The translations under genes were made by a program, and so were the position numbers. From assembly GCF_902806685.2 (NCBI RefSeq), contig NC_048564.1, positions 17,422,418 to 17,486,417 of the forward strand: 64,000 nt of DNA. Direction: 5' to 3'. The notes under the pieces were generated by a model that was not told where the DNA came from, ran no database searches, and saw only the letters and a list, made by a program, of their open reading frames with translations. Shown one piece after another: positions 43,501-51,467 of the stretch; within the stretch, counting starts at the first letter, position 1, and each line of letters starts with the position of its first letter. The DNA comes from Maniola hyperantus. Its lineage: Eukaryota > Arthropoda > Insecta > Lepidoptera > Nymphalidae.

Positions 43501-46398
43501 TGAGATCCACTACACTATCCACAGCTTACTACAAACAACTAGGGCAACACAACATGAACGAACTACTATAATAATATAAAAATACAAACAAACGACTAAA
43601 CAATACATAAAAAGTAATAGTGGGGCCGATAATAATAAAAATAAAAGTCTTATTTACAAAATAAGGGAGACATTCAATACAGAAATACATAATCATAACA
43701 CTGTTTATTACTGATGATAAGTATACATAGCTATTGTGACATGCTTCCTGTTAGAAGAGTTGCTGCTGAGTTTCTTGCCGGCTCGTTTGTGCGTTTGCTG
43801 GCATATTTTGAACGTATGCGAACGTATGCAACGTATTGATTTGTTCAATCTATACCTATATATAAAAATCAAAGTTCTTACTGACTTATACATAATATAT
43901 CAACGCACAGCCGCTGGTCCTAGAGACATGAAATTTGGCGGGTGTACTTTGTAAAGAGCAGATATCCACAAAGACAGGATTTTTCGAAATTCCACCCCTA
44001 TTTACCCCCTCGGTAAATAGGGGATGGAAGTTTGTATGAAAGTCTATTCATTTTTAAAGTTACATCGATGAAAATTGGTAGGTATTCAGGCTTTCGTTTA
44101 AGAATAAAAAATACGTATTACACGATTTTTGATAGTAAAATTGTAGTGCCAAGGTTAAATAGGGGAGGGGATGAAAGTTTGTATGAAAGTCCATCATTTT
44201 TCAAGTTTTTCATCAATCATCATAATCATCATCATCATCACCATCAACCGATAGCCGTCCACTGTTGGACATAGGTCTCTTGTAGGGACTTCCACATGCC
44301 ACGGTCTTGCGCCGCCTGAATCCAGCGGCTCCCTGCGACTCGTCTGATATCGTCCGTCCACCTAGTGGAGAGTCTTCCACCACTGCGTCGTCCGGTGTGA
44401 GGTCGCCATTCACAATACAATTATACTTTATTTGTATAATACCCTAGTAGGTACCCAGTTTAAGTCCCGTTTATAATCCAAACCTTTTCAATTTCATTAG
44501 ATGCAATTTCAAGAAAAATTACAAGAACTAGCTCCATTACCAGATTTGCTGAAAGGTGCTCAAATCCAGCTTCAAGAAGCGAAGCAGTTGCAGACGTTGG
44601 CCGAAGACAGCTCAGCACATCTGTCTGACGAATTGAATCGCGTCAAGGAAAAGGTAAGAGCCATCATCCGTCATTTAGCTATCAAAATTAGACTGTAGTA
44701 CTGGATGTAACCAGAACGTTGGCAACAACGAAGACCGGCGATAGTACCTACCTACTGATGATTAGTGATACGATATCACAAAAAAATCGCGAAAAAATAT
44801 ATGAAAAAATCCTATATTTTGTAAATGTTCACGATATATTGCAAACTAGCTGATCCCCGCGTGGATTTAGGTTTTCAAAAATCCCGTGGGAACTTTTGAT
44901 TTCTATCTATCTATTCTATCTTCTATTTCTATTGGTATCTATCCCGGAGATACAAGCATGCTGTACCAAATTTCGTAAAAACATGTAAACGCGTTCTTTA
45001 AAAATCCTGTGGAATCACCACGATTTAGGAACGCGATTCCTTACAGCATCAGGGCTAAGGAGTCGGGTCCTCGAGTTCAACGATAGTCTTCACTTGGTAG
45101 GTACGACATAACCGACAGTTTCTAAATCCCATCAGTCTTGGTGGTCAGGTCCCCTGCAGCATCAGGATAGAGAAGTTGGAATCTATTTTTTCAATGGGAC
45201 AATATCACAAAGTTACTCCATCAATAAAAAAAATACGCAAATCATACACATACATAATAAACACAACTTCTCCTATTTTTAAAGTTGGTTAAAAATGTAG
45301 TATGTTACTCCTTGATTAACGTAAAAACTCAGACTATAATATTCCTAAACTACATTTAATAAAACAAGTTCTTTATTTGTAGCTCATTGCAGCTGTAAGC
45401 AATTTGAATGCTGAAAAAGTCGACAGAAACAGAGTGGTTGAAGAAAATAATACTTTGAAAGATGAAGTTGAGATGGGGAAAAAGGAAATTGAAGAGCTAG
45501 TTCATAATATAGATAATTACAAGTAAGGATACTTCTTCATAGTATTATATAAGAAAAACTTGACTGACTGACTGATCGATCTATCAACGCACAGCTCCAA
45601 CTACGGGATGGTTCGAGCTGAAATTTGGTGTAGCTATTATGACGTAGACATCCGCTAAGAAAGAATAACTTAAAATTCAACCCCTAAGGGGGTAAAATAG
45701 GTAATTTGTAGTCCACGTAAACGAAGTCGCGACATAAGCTAGATTTTAACATAAATACTACTCAAACAAATAGCTATTGTTAAGTGTTAACTTTTTTACT
45801 TCTGATTTTCAAACTAGATGCCAAGTGTTAAGGTTAGAGGAGAAGCTGTCCCACCTAGATGTGAGGTATCATGAGAAAGCCGAGGAATGCGCACGATTAA
45901 CACAGGACCTCGAAGAGTTGAGAGAAGAAGGCAGTAGATCTTGGACCAGGAGCAAGGAGCGCGCGGAGTCCATGCGCAGATACATGCAGACCCAGGTGTC
46001 GGAGCTAGAGAGGCAGTTGATGCAAACCAGAGCGCAGTGCAGAACGTTCCAGAAGGAGAGAGATGATGTAAGTTTTATGTTTTTAGTGTTCCTTATAGTT
46101 AAATAAGTCAGTCAAGATACACATACATACGAAGCCTCAACGTTTTGTTGCAAGTTTCATAACTGTCGTGAACTGTGCCAGATTTGATGTCTCATGCTTC
46201 ACCATGTCATTGCAGGTGCGTCAAAGGATGCAAATCCAGGTGAACAGCCTCCAGGAAAACTTCGATATTGCGGAGTTACGGCTGCGGGCCCTCCAGAATC
46301 AGGTGACATCCCTGAAAAGCAGTTACGCCATAATACTGTCCGACGAACACGAAGATCTACAGAAATCCCCGCGACTGAAGGAATATTTGCAAATCTGA
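36368..46398 (+). CDS. ODF2: ODF2/cenexin-like coiled-coil protein, 3' exons
   Basis: ODF2 (cenexin) builds outer dense fibres of sperm tails and appendages of the mother centriole. Mapped exons are 36,368-36,469, 36,872-about 36,979, 37,389-37,532, 37,974-38,102, 42,281-42,391, 44,501-44,653, 45,383-45,522, 45,818-46,067 and 46,216-46,398 (stop TGA). From 37,974 on, all phases join correctly, including the 2+1 split codon between 45,522 and 45,818. The product is almost entirely heptad-type coiled coil rich in E, K, Q, L and R. I base the family call on remembered vertebrate ODF2: QFQ...L.PLPDLLK compares with QFQSQL...LPDILK, then LRLEEK...EC, SKERA, and near the C-terminus QNQVTSLKSSYA against NYVQFLKSSYA. 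The 5' exons were not found, so this is roughly the C-terminal half, about 440 residues. The gene converges on TH. Confidence 0.75.
36512..36680 (+). mobile_element. Helitron-like element (class A), 3'-truncated
   Basis: It starts atactaatattataaatgc, with a (GTCT)n run, cttttcacggcccaacc, tttggtacagat and ggggaaggacataggcta. The hairpin/CTAG end is missing. It lies in the first mapped ODF2-like intron. Confidence 0.65.
36735..36785. repeat. Dispersed repeat fragment (gcctgccagtgac ... acgttttgtta)
   Basis: A block with cctgccagtgacgtcg and gacgttttgttagaagttcc recurs near 46,131-46,165 and 57,550-57,595. It is a fragment of an unknown element. Confidence 0.4.
36872..36979 (+). CDS. ODF2: ODF2-like exon, 3' border uncertain
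   Basis: Acceptor tgtttccacag is clear, and the frame continues in phase 0 from the previous exon (ESDEMFLEKDTLPFYKNVIK). The open frame runs on to a TAG at 37,043-37,045. A donor aca|gttaag after 36,979 would keep phase 0 into the next exon but is weak. It could instead be an alternative terminal exon or a non-spliced open stretch. Confidence 0.45.
37066..37300. repeat. Dispersed lepidopteran repeat (acttgactgcaatctcacc family)
   Basis: The blocks acttgactgcaatctcacct, ggtggtaagtgatgatgg, agatggatgcgggctaacc and cggaacgctaaatcgcttgg recur in part at 42,560-42,700 and 60,385-60,490. Non-coding, class unknown. Confidence 0.55.
37389..37532 (+). CDS. ODF2: ODF2-like coiled-coil exon
   Basis: 48 codons, phase 0 to 0, encoding GQLREDLIRAKNTADEERSQ and further charged heptads. 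The acceptor is caaag and the donor aag|gttaaa, both weaker than average. A (CT)n microsatellite starts 13 bases after the donor and could affect splicing. Confidence 0.65.
37545..37582. repeat. (CT)n microsatellite
   Basis: Uninterrupted CT dinucleotide run of about 18 units just downstream of an ODF2-like donor site. Confidence 0.95.
37974..38102 (+). CDS. ODF2: ODF2-like coiled-coil exon
   Basis: 43 codons, phase 0 to 0, with acceptor tatatcag and donor aag|gtaacc. It encodes ETRKTSDEVVNLKKQLRSLR and continues as coiled coil. It is followed by the 4.2-kb intron with the 27-bp minisatellite. Confidence 0.8.
38120..38392. mobile_element. Element with inverted ccggccaagtgcgagtc-type ends
   Basis: The left end (ccggtcaggcgcgagtcgg, then agttccgta) and the right end (tacggaaccctcggtgcgcg, then cgcacttggccggtttt) are inverted copies of the same family end seen at 33,866. 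This gives a 273-bp intronic element with inverted termini. Confidence 0.7.
38440..38527. repeat. Start of the 27-bp minisatellite
   Basis: Diverged units (ttatgggggaaaatactt...) precede the regular 27-bp unit. They are separated from the main array by a 1.46-kb nested transposon block. Confidence 0.85.
38656..39621 (+). mobile_element. Helitron-like block with tandemly duplicated 3' end
   Basis: It includes ttataatattataaagagg, a (TTTG)n run (38,701-38,747), and a tctttcaccattcgaaagctac-type block. Two 173-bp tandem copies then run from tattatataaagaggtaatg (39,271 and 39,444) to gcgaagccgcggggatca. The second copy finishes with agctag|tt, the CTAG terminus. Non-coding. Confidence 0.7.
38701..38747. 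repeat. (TTTG)n microsatellite
   Basis: About 12 perfect tetranucleotide units inside the Helitron-like element. Confidence 0.95.
39986..41990. repeat. 27-bp minisatellite, main array
   Basis: The unit is gggtttatgggggataatac plus ctataat, 27 bp, repeated dozens of times with single-base variants (gggcg, ggttaatg, atatctat). As 27 is a multiple of 3, long artefactual frames appear, repeating FMGDNTYNG. The array is cut twice by the same roughly 230-bp spacer (40,528-40,757 and 41,227-41,456). It lies in the ODF2-like intron. A poly-G run of about 16 sits at 41,173-41,188. Confidence 0.95.
40522..41920. repeat. 699-bp higher-order duplication within the minisatellite
   Basis: The roughly 230-bp spacer (gtacgggagcggtgtgcagg ... 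gtggtaaccgccac) plus the following block of 27-bp units occurs twice. Every landmark is offset by 699 bp (40,522 against 41,221, and 40,742 against 41,441). The spacer copies look identical, so the duplication is recent. Confidence 0.85.
42005..42252 (+). mobile_element. Helitron-like element (class B)
   Basis: It starts tacataaaaggaaaaactg with a (GACT)n run, then cacagctcaaactactac and gatcgggctgg. It ends tccacgcggaggaagtcgcg, taatgagctag|tt, a hairpin followed by CTAG. It ends 28 bp before an ODF2-like exon. Confidence 0.7.
42281..42391 (+). CDS. ODF2: ODF2-like coiled-coil exon
   Basis: 37 codons, phase 0 to 0, with acceptor taatttttag and donor aag|gtaggc. It encodes YLQAQQLVEELRRQIDVMEV and continues. 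It corresponds to the AAQLERCDKENK region of vertebrate ODF2. A Helitron-like element ends only 28 bp upstream. Confidence 0.85.
42560..42700. repeat. Dispersed repeat fragment (acttgactgcaat family)
   Basis: cttggctgcaatgaggccct, ctggtgacaagtg and cctaagatgg correspond to the repeat at 37,066-37,300, with divergence. Confidence 0.4.
43015..43166 (+). mobile_element. Helitron-like element (class A), 5'-truncated
   Basis: It contains caaccgattttgatgaaatt, ggaaggacataggctac, and the end cgcggacgaagtcgcgggca, tcgtctag|tc. The hairpin and CTAG terminus are clear. Confidence 0.7.
43400..43840 (-). mobile_element. LINE-type 3' UTR remnants
   Basis: ttattttatttgggacagta near 43,420 resembles the complement of a LINE 3' tail. 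The block gctgagtttcttgccggctc near 43,760 resembles the LINE terminus seen at 17,731. Both are partial and could be separate insertions. No ORF. Confidence 0.35.
44215..44411 (-). mobile_element. RTE-type LINE 3' end, copy 2
   Basis: On the minus strand this matches the 3' end described at 31,131 (ctgcgactcgtctgatatcg is the complement of the DDIRRVAGS-coding stretch). The GAT-repeat tail lies at 44,215-44,240. It sits in the ODF2-like intron before exon 44,501. Confidence 0.75.
44501..44653 (+). CDS. ODF2: ODF2-like exon with the LPDLLK motif
   Basis: 51 codons, phase 0 to 0, with acceptor atttcattag and donor aag|gtaaga. It encodes MQFQEKLQELAPLPDLLKGA and then coiled coil. The LPDLLK stretch is the best single match to ODF2 (LPDILK). 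The ATG at the exon start is internal, not a start codon. Confidence 0.88.
44846..45010 (-). mobile_element. Helitron-like element (class A), partial
   Basis: It begins ctag|ctgatccccgcgtgga, the complement of the usual hairpin/CTAG terminus. It then carries the complements of cgggatttttgaaaacc and of tttggtacagcatg. The outer end is lost. Confidence 0.6.
45383..45522 (+). CDS. ODF2: ODF2-like coiled-coil exon
   Basis: 140 nt with acceptor tttatttgtag, ending in the partial codon AA before donor gtaagg. It encodes LIAAVSNLNAEKVDRNRVVE and continues. The split codon is completed by the first base of the next exon. Confidence 0.85.
45545..45742 (+). mobile_element. Helitron-like element (class B)
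   Basis: It shows the (GACT)n start, cacagctccaactacggga, and the end gtccacgtaaacgaagtcgc, gacataagctag|a. It lies entirely within the intron between exons 45,383-45,522 and 45,818-46,067. Confidence 0.7.
45818..46067 (+). CDS. ODF2: ODF2-like coiled-coil exon, longest
   Basis: 250 nt with acceptor ttcaaactag and donor gat|gtaagt. It contains LRLEEKLSHLD, EECARLTQDLEEL and SKERAESMRR, in the order and spacing of the vertebrate C-terminal region (LRLEEKTRECGTLARQLE, SKERA). Confidence 0.9.
46216..46398 (+). CDS. ODF2: ODF2-like terminal coding exon
   Basis: 60 codons then TGA, with acceptor tgtcattgcag. It encodes VRQRMQIQVNSLQENFDIAE, then LQNQVTSLKSSYAIIL and a short tail. The SLKSSYA motif close to the C-terminus is diagnostic for the family. 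No polyadenylation signal was pinned down beyond the stop. Confidence 0.9.
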   Translation: MRQRMQIQVNSLQENFDIAELRLRALQNQVTSLKSSYAIILSDEHEDLQKSPRLKEYLQI

Positions 46399-46433
46399 TG
46401 ATATCACTACAGTACCTACGCGGCAGAAAGCCA

Positions 46434-46462
46434 TCGCATCGCATCGCATCGTATCGCATCGA
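46434..46462. repeat. (GCATC)n microsatellite
   Basis: About five units of gcatc with one variant (gtatc), 36 bp after the ODF2-like stop codon. Confidence 0.85.
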
Positions 46463-46504
46463 AGTACATCGCTTTTAGAATGACATTTCGGTTTTGTAGA
46501 GCTC

Positions 46505-46620
46505 TTTCAAAGTCTCTGTCACTCATACCCATATGACGCTTTGTCGGTCTCATCGACAGAGACAGTGCTCTACAAGTCTGCTGTCTTCTTCTAAAGATCG
46601 ATGTTCATCACTTTTGGCCG
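46505..46620. mobile_element. Small foldback MITE, copy 1
   Basis: The core tctctgtcactcataccc ... tttgtcggtctc ... gacagagacagtgctcta is shared with 59,080-59,212. tgtctctg and cagagaca are inverted around it. Non-coding. Confidence 0.55.
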
Positions 46621-47417
46621 CGTACCTACTATACAAGTAAATTGCAGTGCAATGGACATGTCCGGAAAGACATCCGGTCAAGATAAGTTTAGACTACGAC
46701 AGATTTTGACGATGAGGTTAGATATCCGCTGGGCGCATGTAAGCTGCTATCGCCATTCGCCTGAGGTTGTGACCGTTCTAAGCTTCTTCACAGCAGCTTT
46801 CCAAGCCAGCCAGCCACCCCGAGCGCCTCGAAAGGCTGTTAAAAATCATAGTAACAGTGTATCATAGTTGCTCATAACAGTCGAGACGGACTCGCACATA
46901 AAGAGTTCCGTACAAGAAATAACACTAGTTTTTTCTAATTTTCATGGCGGCTATTTTGAAATTTTTACACTTCGGGTTCAGAACTCTATAAAGAAGCGAT
47001 TGCTCGAATTAGTGGCCACTTTCCAGCTAAACTCGACGTATTGACAATCTTAATTAAAGATCATGCTATTTCTTGTTTTCGATGGTATTTTTCTGCAACA
47101 ATTGTCTAGGTGTGATTAGAATTGATATGAAAAACATGTGGCATTTAACGCACGTTTACATTATTATAGTGTGTCAACAACTTTGTGATCTATTTATAAA
47201 CTATGCAGATTATATTGATTTGATATGCTTGAAACTTCAGGTTTCAATTTTTTTGTATCACAAATACTTATAATTATTATAATATTTCTCATAAAAAAGC
47301 CGTTTTTAATTTTATCTCAACTATTTATAAGTAATATCACTATGTGTTTGTTTGCACACAAAAACTATAAGGGCACGCTTACGGCAGGATATAAGCCGAT
47401 AGATGTGTGGGGTCCCA
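46621..47417. other. No gene recognised; 3' flank of ODF2-like gene
   Basis: About 800 bp with a fragment of the ccggccaag repeat family near 46,880-46,930 (gacggactcgcacataaagag). Otherwise AT-rich and unassigned. Confidence 0.4.
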
Positions 47418-47593
47418 AGGTGCTGAAATGGCGACCTCGCACCGGAAAGCGCAGCGTTGGCAGACCCCCACTAGGCGGACAGACGACATCAAACGAGTTG
47501 CAGGGAGCCGCTAGATTCAGGTGTCACAAGACTGAAGGCACGTCCCAACAAGAGACATAATATGTCCAGCCGTGGATGTCTATGATGATGAAG
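47418..47593 (+). mobile_element. RTE-type LINE 3' end, copy 3
   Basis: gcgacctcgcaccggaaagc, cgacatcaaacgagttgcag and the gatgatgaag tail match the copy at 31,131 with extra divergence. Confidence 0.7.
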
Positions 47594-47596
47594 TCC

Positions 47597-48948
47597 TATA
47601 CAGGGTGTAACCCGAACGCTAGCAAAAACTTAGCGTTATTGTTACTCTACCTAAACACAAACCAATAACCGTTTGTCTCATTTTGAAGTTTTAGTGATTT
47701 AGTATTTTTCAAACCCTCAATGTATAGTGTGCAACTCGGGTCAATGCCCCGCCTACGACGCGGCTTTGAATCCGAGTGACCTTCTTCCGCAGCGTACGTT
47801 GACCTCTTGCGCCAGTCAGATGTTTTATCAATCAATACTTATAATAAAACTGTAACAGGTCAAATTCTGTACATTAAAGATATTTTGAAAAAATTTTTTC
47901 GAGGGCACTCTATAATCGATACTGAACCCAAAACTGTAATTTTTTTCATTTTTGTCTGTCTGTCTGTCTGTCTGTCTATCTGTCTGTCTGTCTGTCTGTC
48001 TGTCTGTATCACGGCCGCGCATCACGCTGACACTACTGAATGGATTCCAATGAAACTTGGTACGATTTGAGGTCATAAGAATATAGGATACTTTTTATCC
48101 CGAAATTCAGCATGGTTCCCGTAGGAGAGGGGATGAAAGATAAAATGTATACTGAGTTGTAATTCATTAACGCGTAGTCCGATTTCATTCATTCTTTTTT
48201 TGTTAGAAAGGGGATATTTTAAAGATTGTTCCGCAAATATTTCAAGGTCATCGGTTTTTAACCGACTGTCAAAAAGGAGGTGGTTCTTTTTTCTACATCG
48301 ATTTTTTCGAGGTTTCTGGACCGATTTGCAAATATTTTTTTAAATCAACAAAAAAAGTTTTCGTGGTGGTCACATAAAAAATTCTGGATTCAACTCCTTA
48401 ATCCTGATGCTGCAGGGTTACTGCCCGCCTGAGCTATCAAGATTCAGGAAGTGTTCATAGTGAATTCATATTGTAGGTACCAAGCAACGACTTTATTCTC
48501 AGACTTCAAGTCTCAACTCCTCAACCCTGATGATGTAGGGTAAAGCACTCCTAAACTATAATGTTTCAGTAACTGCGGATGATGCAAAATTAATTTAGGT
48601 ACCAAGCATAGGCTACATCATTGAACTTCGGATCCTAACTCCTCAATCCTGATGCTGCAAAGTACTAAAGTCCTAAATCGTGGGGATTTTAGAATTTCTG
48701 ATAGTGAATTGATATTTTAGGTATCAAGCAACGGCTTCACGATGACACTCCCAGTCCGAAATACTCCACCCGAGCGAAGCCGGGGCGGGTCAGCTAGTTT
48801 GCAATATATCGTGAACTTTTACACAATACCTATAGGTTTTTTTTTTCATTTATTTTTTGCGTTTTTTTTGTGGTATCATATCAGTAATCATCAGTACCTA
48901 CTATCACCTGTCTTCGTTTTTGCTAACGTTCTGGTTACACCCTGTATA
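47597..48948. mobile_element. DNA element with about 33-bp inverted ends, carrying a Helitron-like insertion
   Basis: The left end tatacagggtgtaacccg, aacgctagcaaaaac is mirrored at the right end (gtttttgctaacgttctgg, ttacaccctgtata). The span is 1,352 bp. Most of the interior from about 47,925 to 48,797 belongs to a Helitron-like element. No transposase frame. A related end fragment (ggatgtaaccagaacgttgg) occurs near 44,704. Confidence 0.7.
47925..48797 (+). mobile_element. Helitron-like element with (TGTC)n, nested
   Basis: The (TGTC)n run at 47,955-48,006 is followed by cacggccgcgcatcacgctg, then ttttaaccgactgtcaaaaa and aggaggtggttctt. It ends gagcgaagccggggcgggtc, agctag|tt. The last part carries the typical hairpin and CTAG. 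Confidence 0.6.
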
Positions 48949-49354
48949 TTCTTCAAAACAGCTAGAGGCAAAGCTATCTTGGTTTTTTTTATCTTTCTTT
49001 TTATAGTTCTACTATAGTAGGTATCTAGAAATTATGTATGTAGAAATATGCGGCATTGGAATTATAGAAAATGTTGTTGTAAGTTATACGTACAGGTACC
49101 TGAGCAGGTACTGTCTTTGTTATTTTTTAGCAGCTTTATGGAAAAACTAGTTAGTTACGGCTTCGTTACTGATGCAAATGGGACGACATTTTATTAAACA
49201 TATGGCTCGAATATTTACACTTGCCCTAATAAGATGCAGCGCGAGAAACTTAGCTAAATAAGGTCTTGGCTCTTAATTGAGTTGCAACACCTACTATAGT
49301 TATCAGGTACATATTATTTACTTTATCAAAAGATCTCATTTCGTAGCGATTTTT
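48949..49354. other. No gene recognised (about 400 bp)
   Basis: AT-rich sequence without repeat ends or coding signal that I can support. Confidence 0.4.
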
Positions 49355-50010
49355 AGGGTTCTCAAAAGGAAAAAAGAACCCTTATAGGATCACTTCGTTG
49401 TCTGTCTTCTTCTTCGGGTACTTCCCGTTGGGGCAGATAGATAGTTCTTATACGAGTAGCACACGTAAAGGCTGTTCGACCTGTGGACGATCCCAAACTA
49501 ACCGGCTCGTTGGAAAGCCTGGAGCATTACACAGACGATAGCTCTCTATGCCTTTATAATGGGGAGTGCTCTGAAGAGCTTTTTGACCTCATTTCACCCT
49601 CTTTTTTCTACAACCGCACCGCGCGCCACCGTAAGAAATTTCACCCTCACCATTTGGGTGTCTGGTGCACTTCGACCGTCCGCTGCGCCAGATCCTTCTT
49701 TCCGCGCACGTGCAAACTGTGGAACCAACTCCCATCGGCGGTGTTCCCACTAGATTATAACATGGGGTTATTCAAGGGGCGGACCAACAAATTCCTAAAA
49801 GGCCGGCAACGCCTCGGCGGCTCCTCTGGTGCTGCAAATGTTCATGGGAAAGGTTCAAAAAAAAGGAAAAATCATTACAAAAACATTATTCAAGGTCAAT
49901 AAGATCCCTATAAGTTTTGATTTCCTTTTCTTGACAGACAGATAACGAAATGATCCTATGAGGGTTCCTCTTGACCTCAAACCTCCGTAGGTACCTACGA
50001 ACCCTACAAA
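49355..50010. mobile_element. ccggccaag-family repeat pieces around a LINE insertion
   Basis: Pieces of the family seen at 33,866 lie on either side of a LINE fragment. The left piece is gggttctcaaaaggaaaaaa, gaacccttataggatc. The right piece is gacagacagataacgaaatg, atcctatgagggttcc. The arrangement suggests the LINE landed next to or inside such a repeat. Confidence 0.5.
49450..49905 (+). pseudogene. C-terminal remnant of a non-LTR retrotransposon ORF2
   Basis: A 139-codon open frame (49,483-49,902) is the end of a reverse-transcriptase polyprotein. It has ECSEELFDLISPS, RTARHRKKFHPHHLGVW, TVRCARSFFPRT, KLWNQLPSAVFP and FLKGRQRLGGSSG. These are the conserved blocks downstream of the RT domain in Jockey/CR1-like insect LINEs. 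The RT and endonuclease domains are absent, so it is a 5'-truncated copy. Its ATG has no significance as a start. Confidence 0.8.
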
Positions 50011-50274
50011 AATTGTTGTAAGACCCTACTTGTTCAGAGTACGTATATTACTGATTTTCACAGTTCACACCTCTGTATGTAAGGTCTGTTGTCCGCTCTA
50101 TTTGTGCGTAAAGAGCCCCGTACACTTTGGGCCAACGCACTCGGTCAATGCACTCGGCGAGCGCGTAGGCCACAAATGTCTGTCCGTTTGTCGCATGCCG
50201 CTGGCTGGTTTACCGACTTTTATGAAAACAAACATAATATTATACTAGGACTACAGTGCACATTATCTTAAATA

Positions 50275-50478
50275 TATAAAAGGAAAAGGTGACTGACTGA
50301 TCTATCAACACACAGCTCAAACTACTGGACGGATCGGGCTGTAATTTGACATGCACATAGCTATTACGACGTAGGCATCCGCTAAGATAGGATTTTTGAA
50401 AATTCAACCCCTAAGGGGGTGAAATAGGTGTTTGAAATTTATGTAGTCTACGCGGATGAAGTCGCGAGCATAAGCTAG
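50275..50478 (+). mobile_element. Helitron-like element (class B), complete-looking
   Basis: atataaaaggaaaaggtgac, cacagctcaaactactggac, cctaagggggtgaaatagg, and the end ctacgcggatgaagtcgcga, gcataagctag|tg. This is one of the best-preserved members in the window. Confidence 0.75.
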
Positions 50479-51467
50479 TGGTTAAATAAATGGTAAATAA
50501 ATAAATAATTGTCATGTCACGCAAACATTACGCGTTTCGCAAACATTACAGCGGGAGCATTTCCCAAGCAGCGTACATATTGGCCGTCACTCGGTCGATG
50601 TATTTGGCTAATGTGTAATGATGTGCCCCGATAGGATTTCCATCTGCGCGCAAGATAATATTATAGTGCACAACTAGCGTATCTGCGAGCAGGTGCACTC
50701 TCTATTATATATCTCAATAAGCGTGTTTTCGCTCCTTAAGGTGACGCAGTACGCTCGACCGAAATTGACAGAGCACGTGGGTAAGTAACCTGTTTGCTTT
50801 CACCTAACATTGTATGAGAAAGGTAAGAGGCACGATGATTTTCACCGAAATCAAGCGCGCGAAAAGAGTTAAGGAAACGCACAACAGACGGAAACGTTTA
50901 AGTGCGAAAACCAGCCCAGAGCGAAGAAGAAGAAGGGTTTCGGAAAAGTATTTTTGAGAAAAAATATTAAATGTATGTTTGAAAACTAAAGATATTTCAA
51001 CTAATAAATAAATAAACCATGCCTAATGTTAATTTTTTTAGAATTTTCATACTCCTAATTTATTTACGCCCAGAGTTGACATAAATTTAGTGTTAAAATA
51101 GGAATATTTCGAGGCTCGTTACCTTGAAATTAATATTTTTTCAATATATTTTTATATACTTATTAATGAACCTAAATAATGGCAAGACAACCCGATATAG
51201 GTAATACATAGCTTTTGGTGCTAGTTTGTGTGCTTGTGAAAAATCTCTGTGCCCAACTAGGTTAGATGCATAAAGCAACATACCCAGAGACAAAAACTTG
51301 CATAGTTCTTTATCAAATAATCTAGTAATCATCCTCCTACTTTTGTATGAAGAAAACACCGAACTGGGCCGCGCCGTCTTAAGCGTATAACTAATAATTA
51401 TTACACGCTTATTACATCCAAATGGCATACGATTAAATAAAGAGATCAGGAGCAGCACTTTACAGTA
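50479..51467. other. No gene recognised (about 990 bp)
   Basis: It contains a second copy of the cgcacaacagacggaaacg block (50,877-50,926; see 19,932). A 105-codon minus-strand frame (51,141-51,458) resembles no family I know and is described among the rejected items. Confidence 0.4.
50877..50926. repeat. Dispersed repeat fragment, copy 2
   Basis: The block cgcacaacagacggaaacg, tttaagtgcgaaaaccagcc matches 19,932-19,982. Confidence 0.6.

Noticed and set aside
51141..51458. 105-codon minus-strand ORF
   Set aside because: No family recognised and no promoter or conserved context. It lies between repeats, so I cannot support it as a gene.
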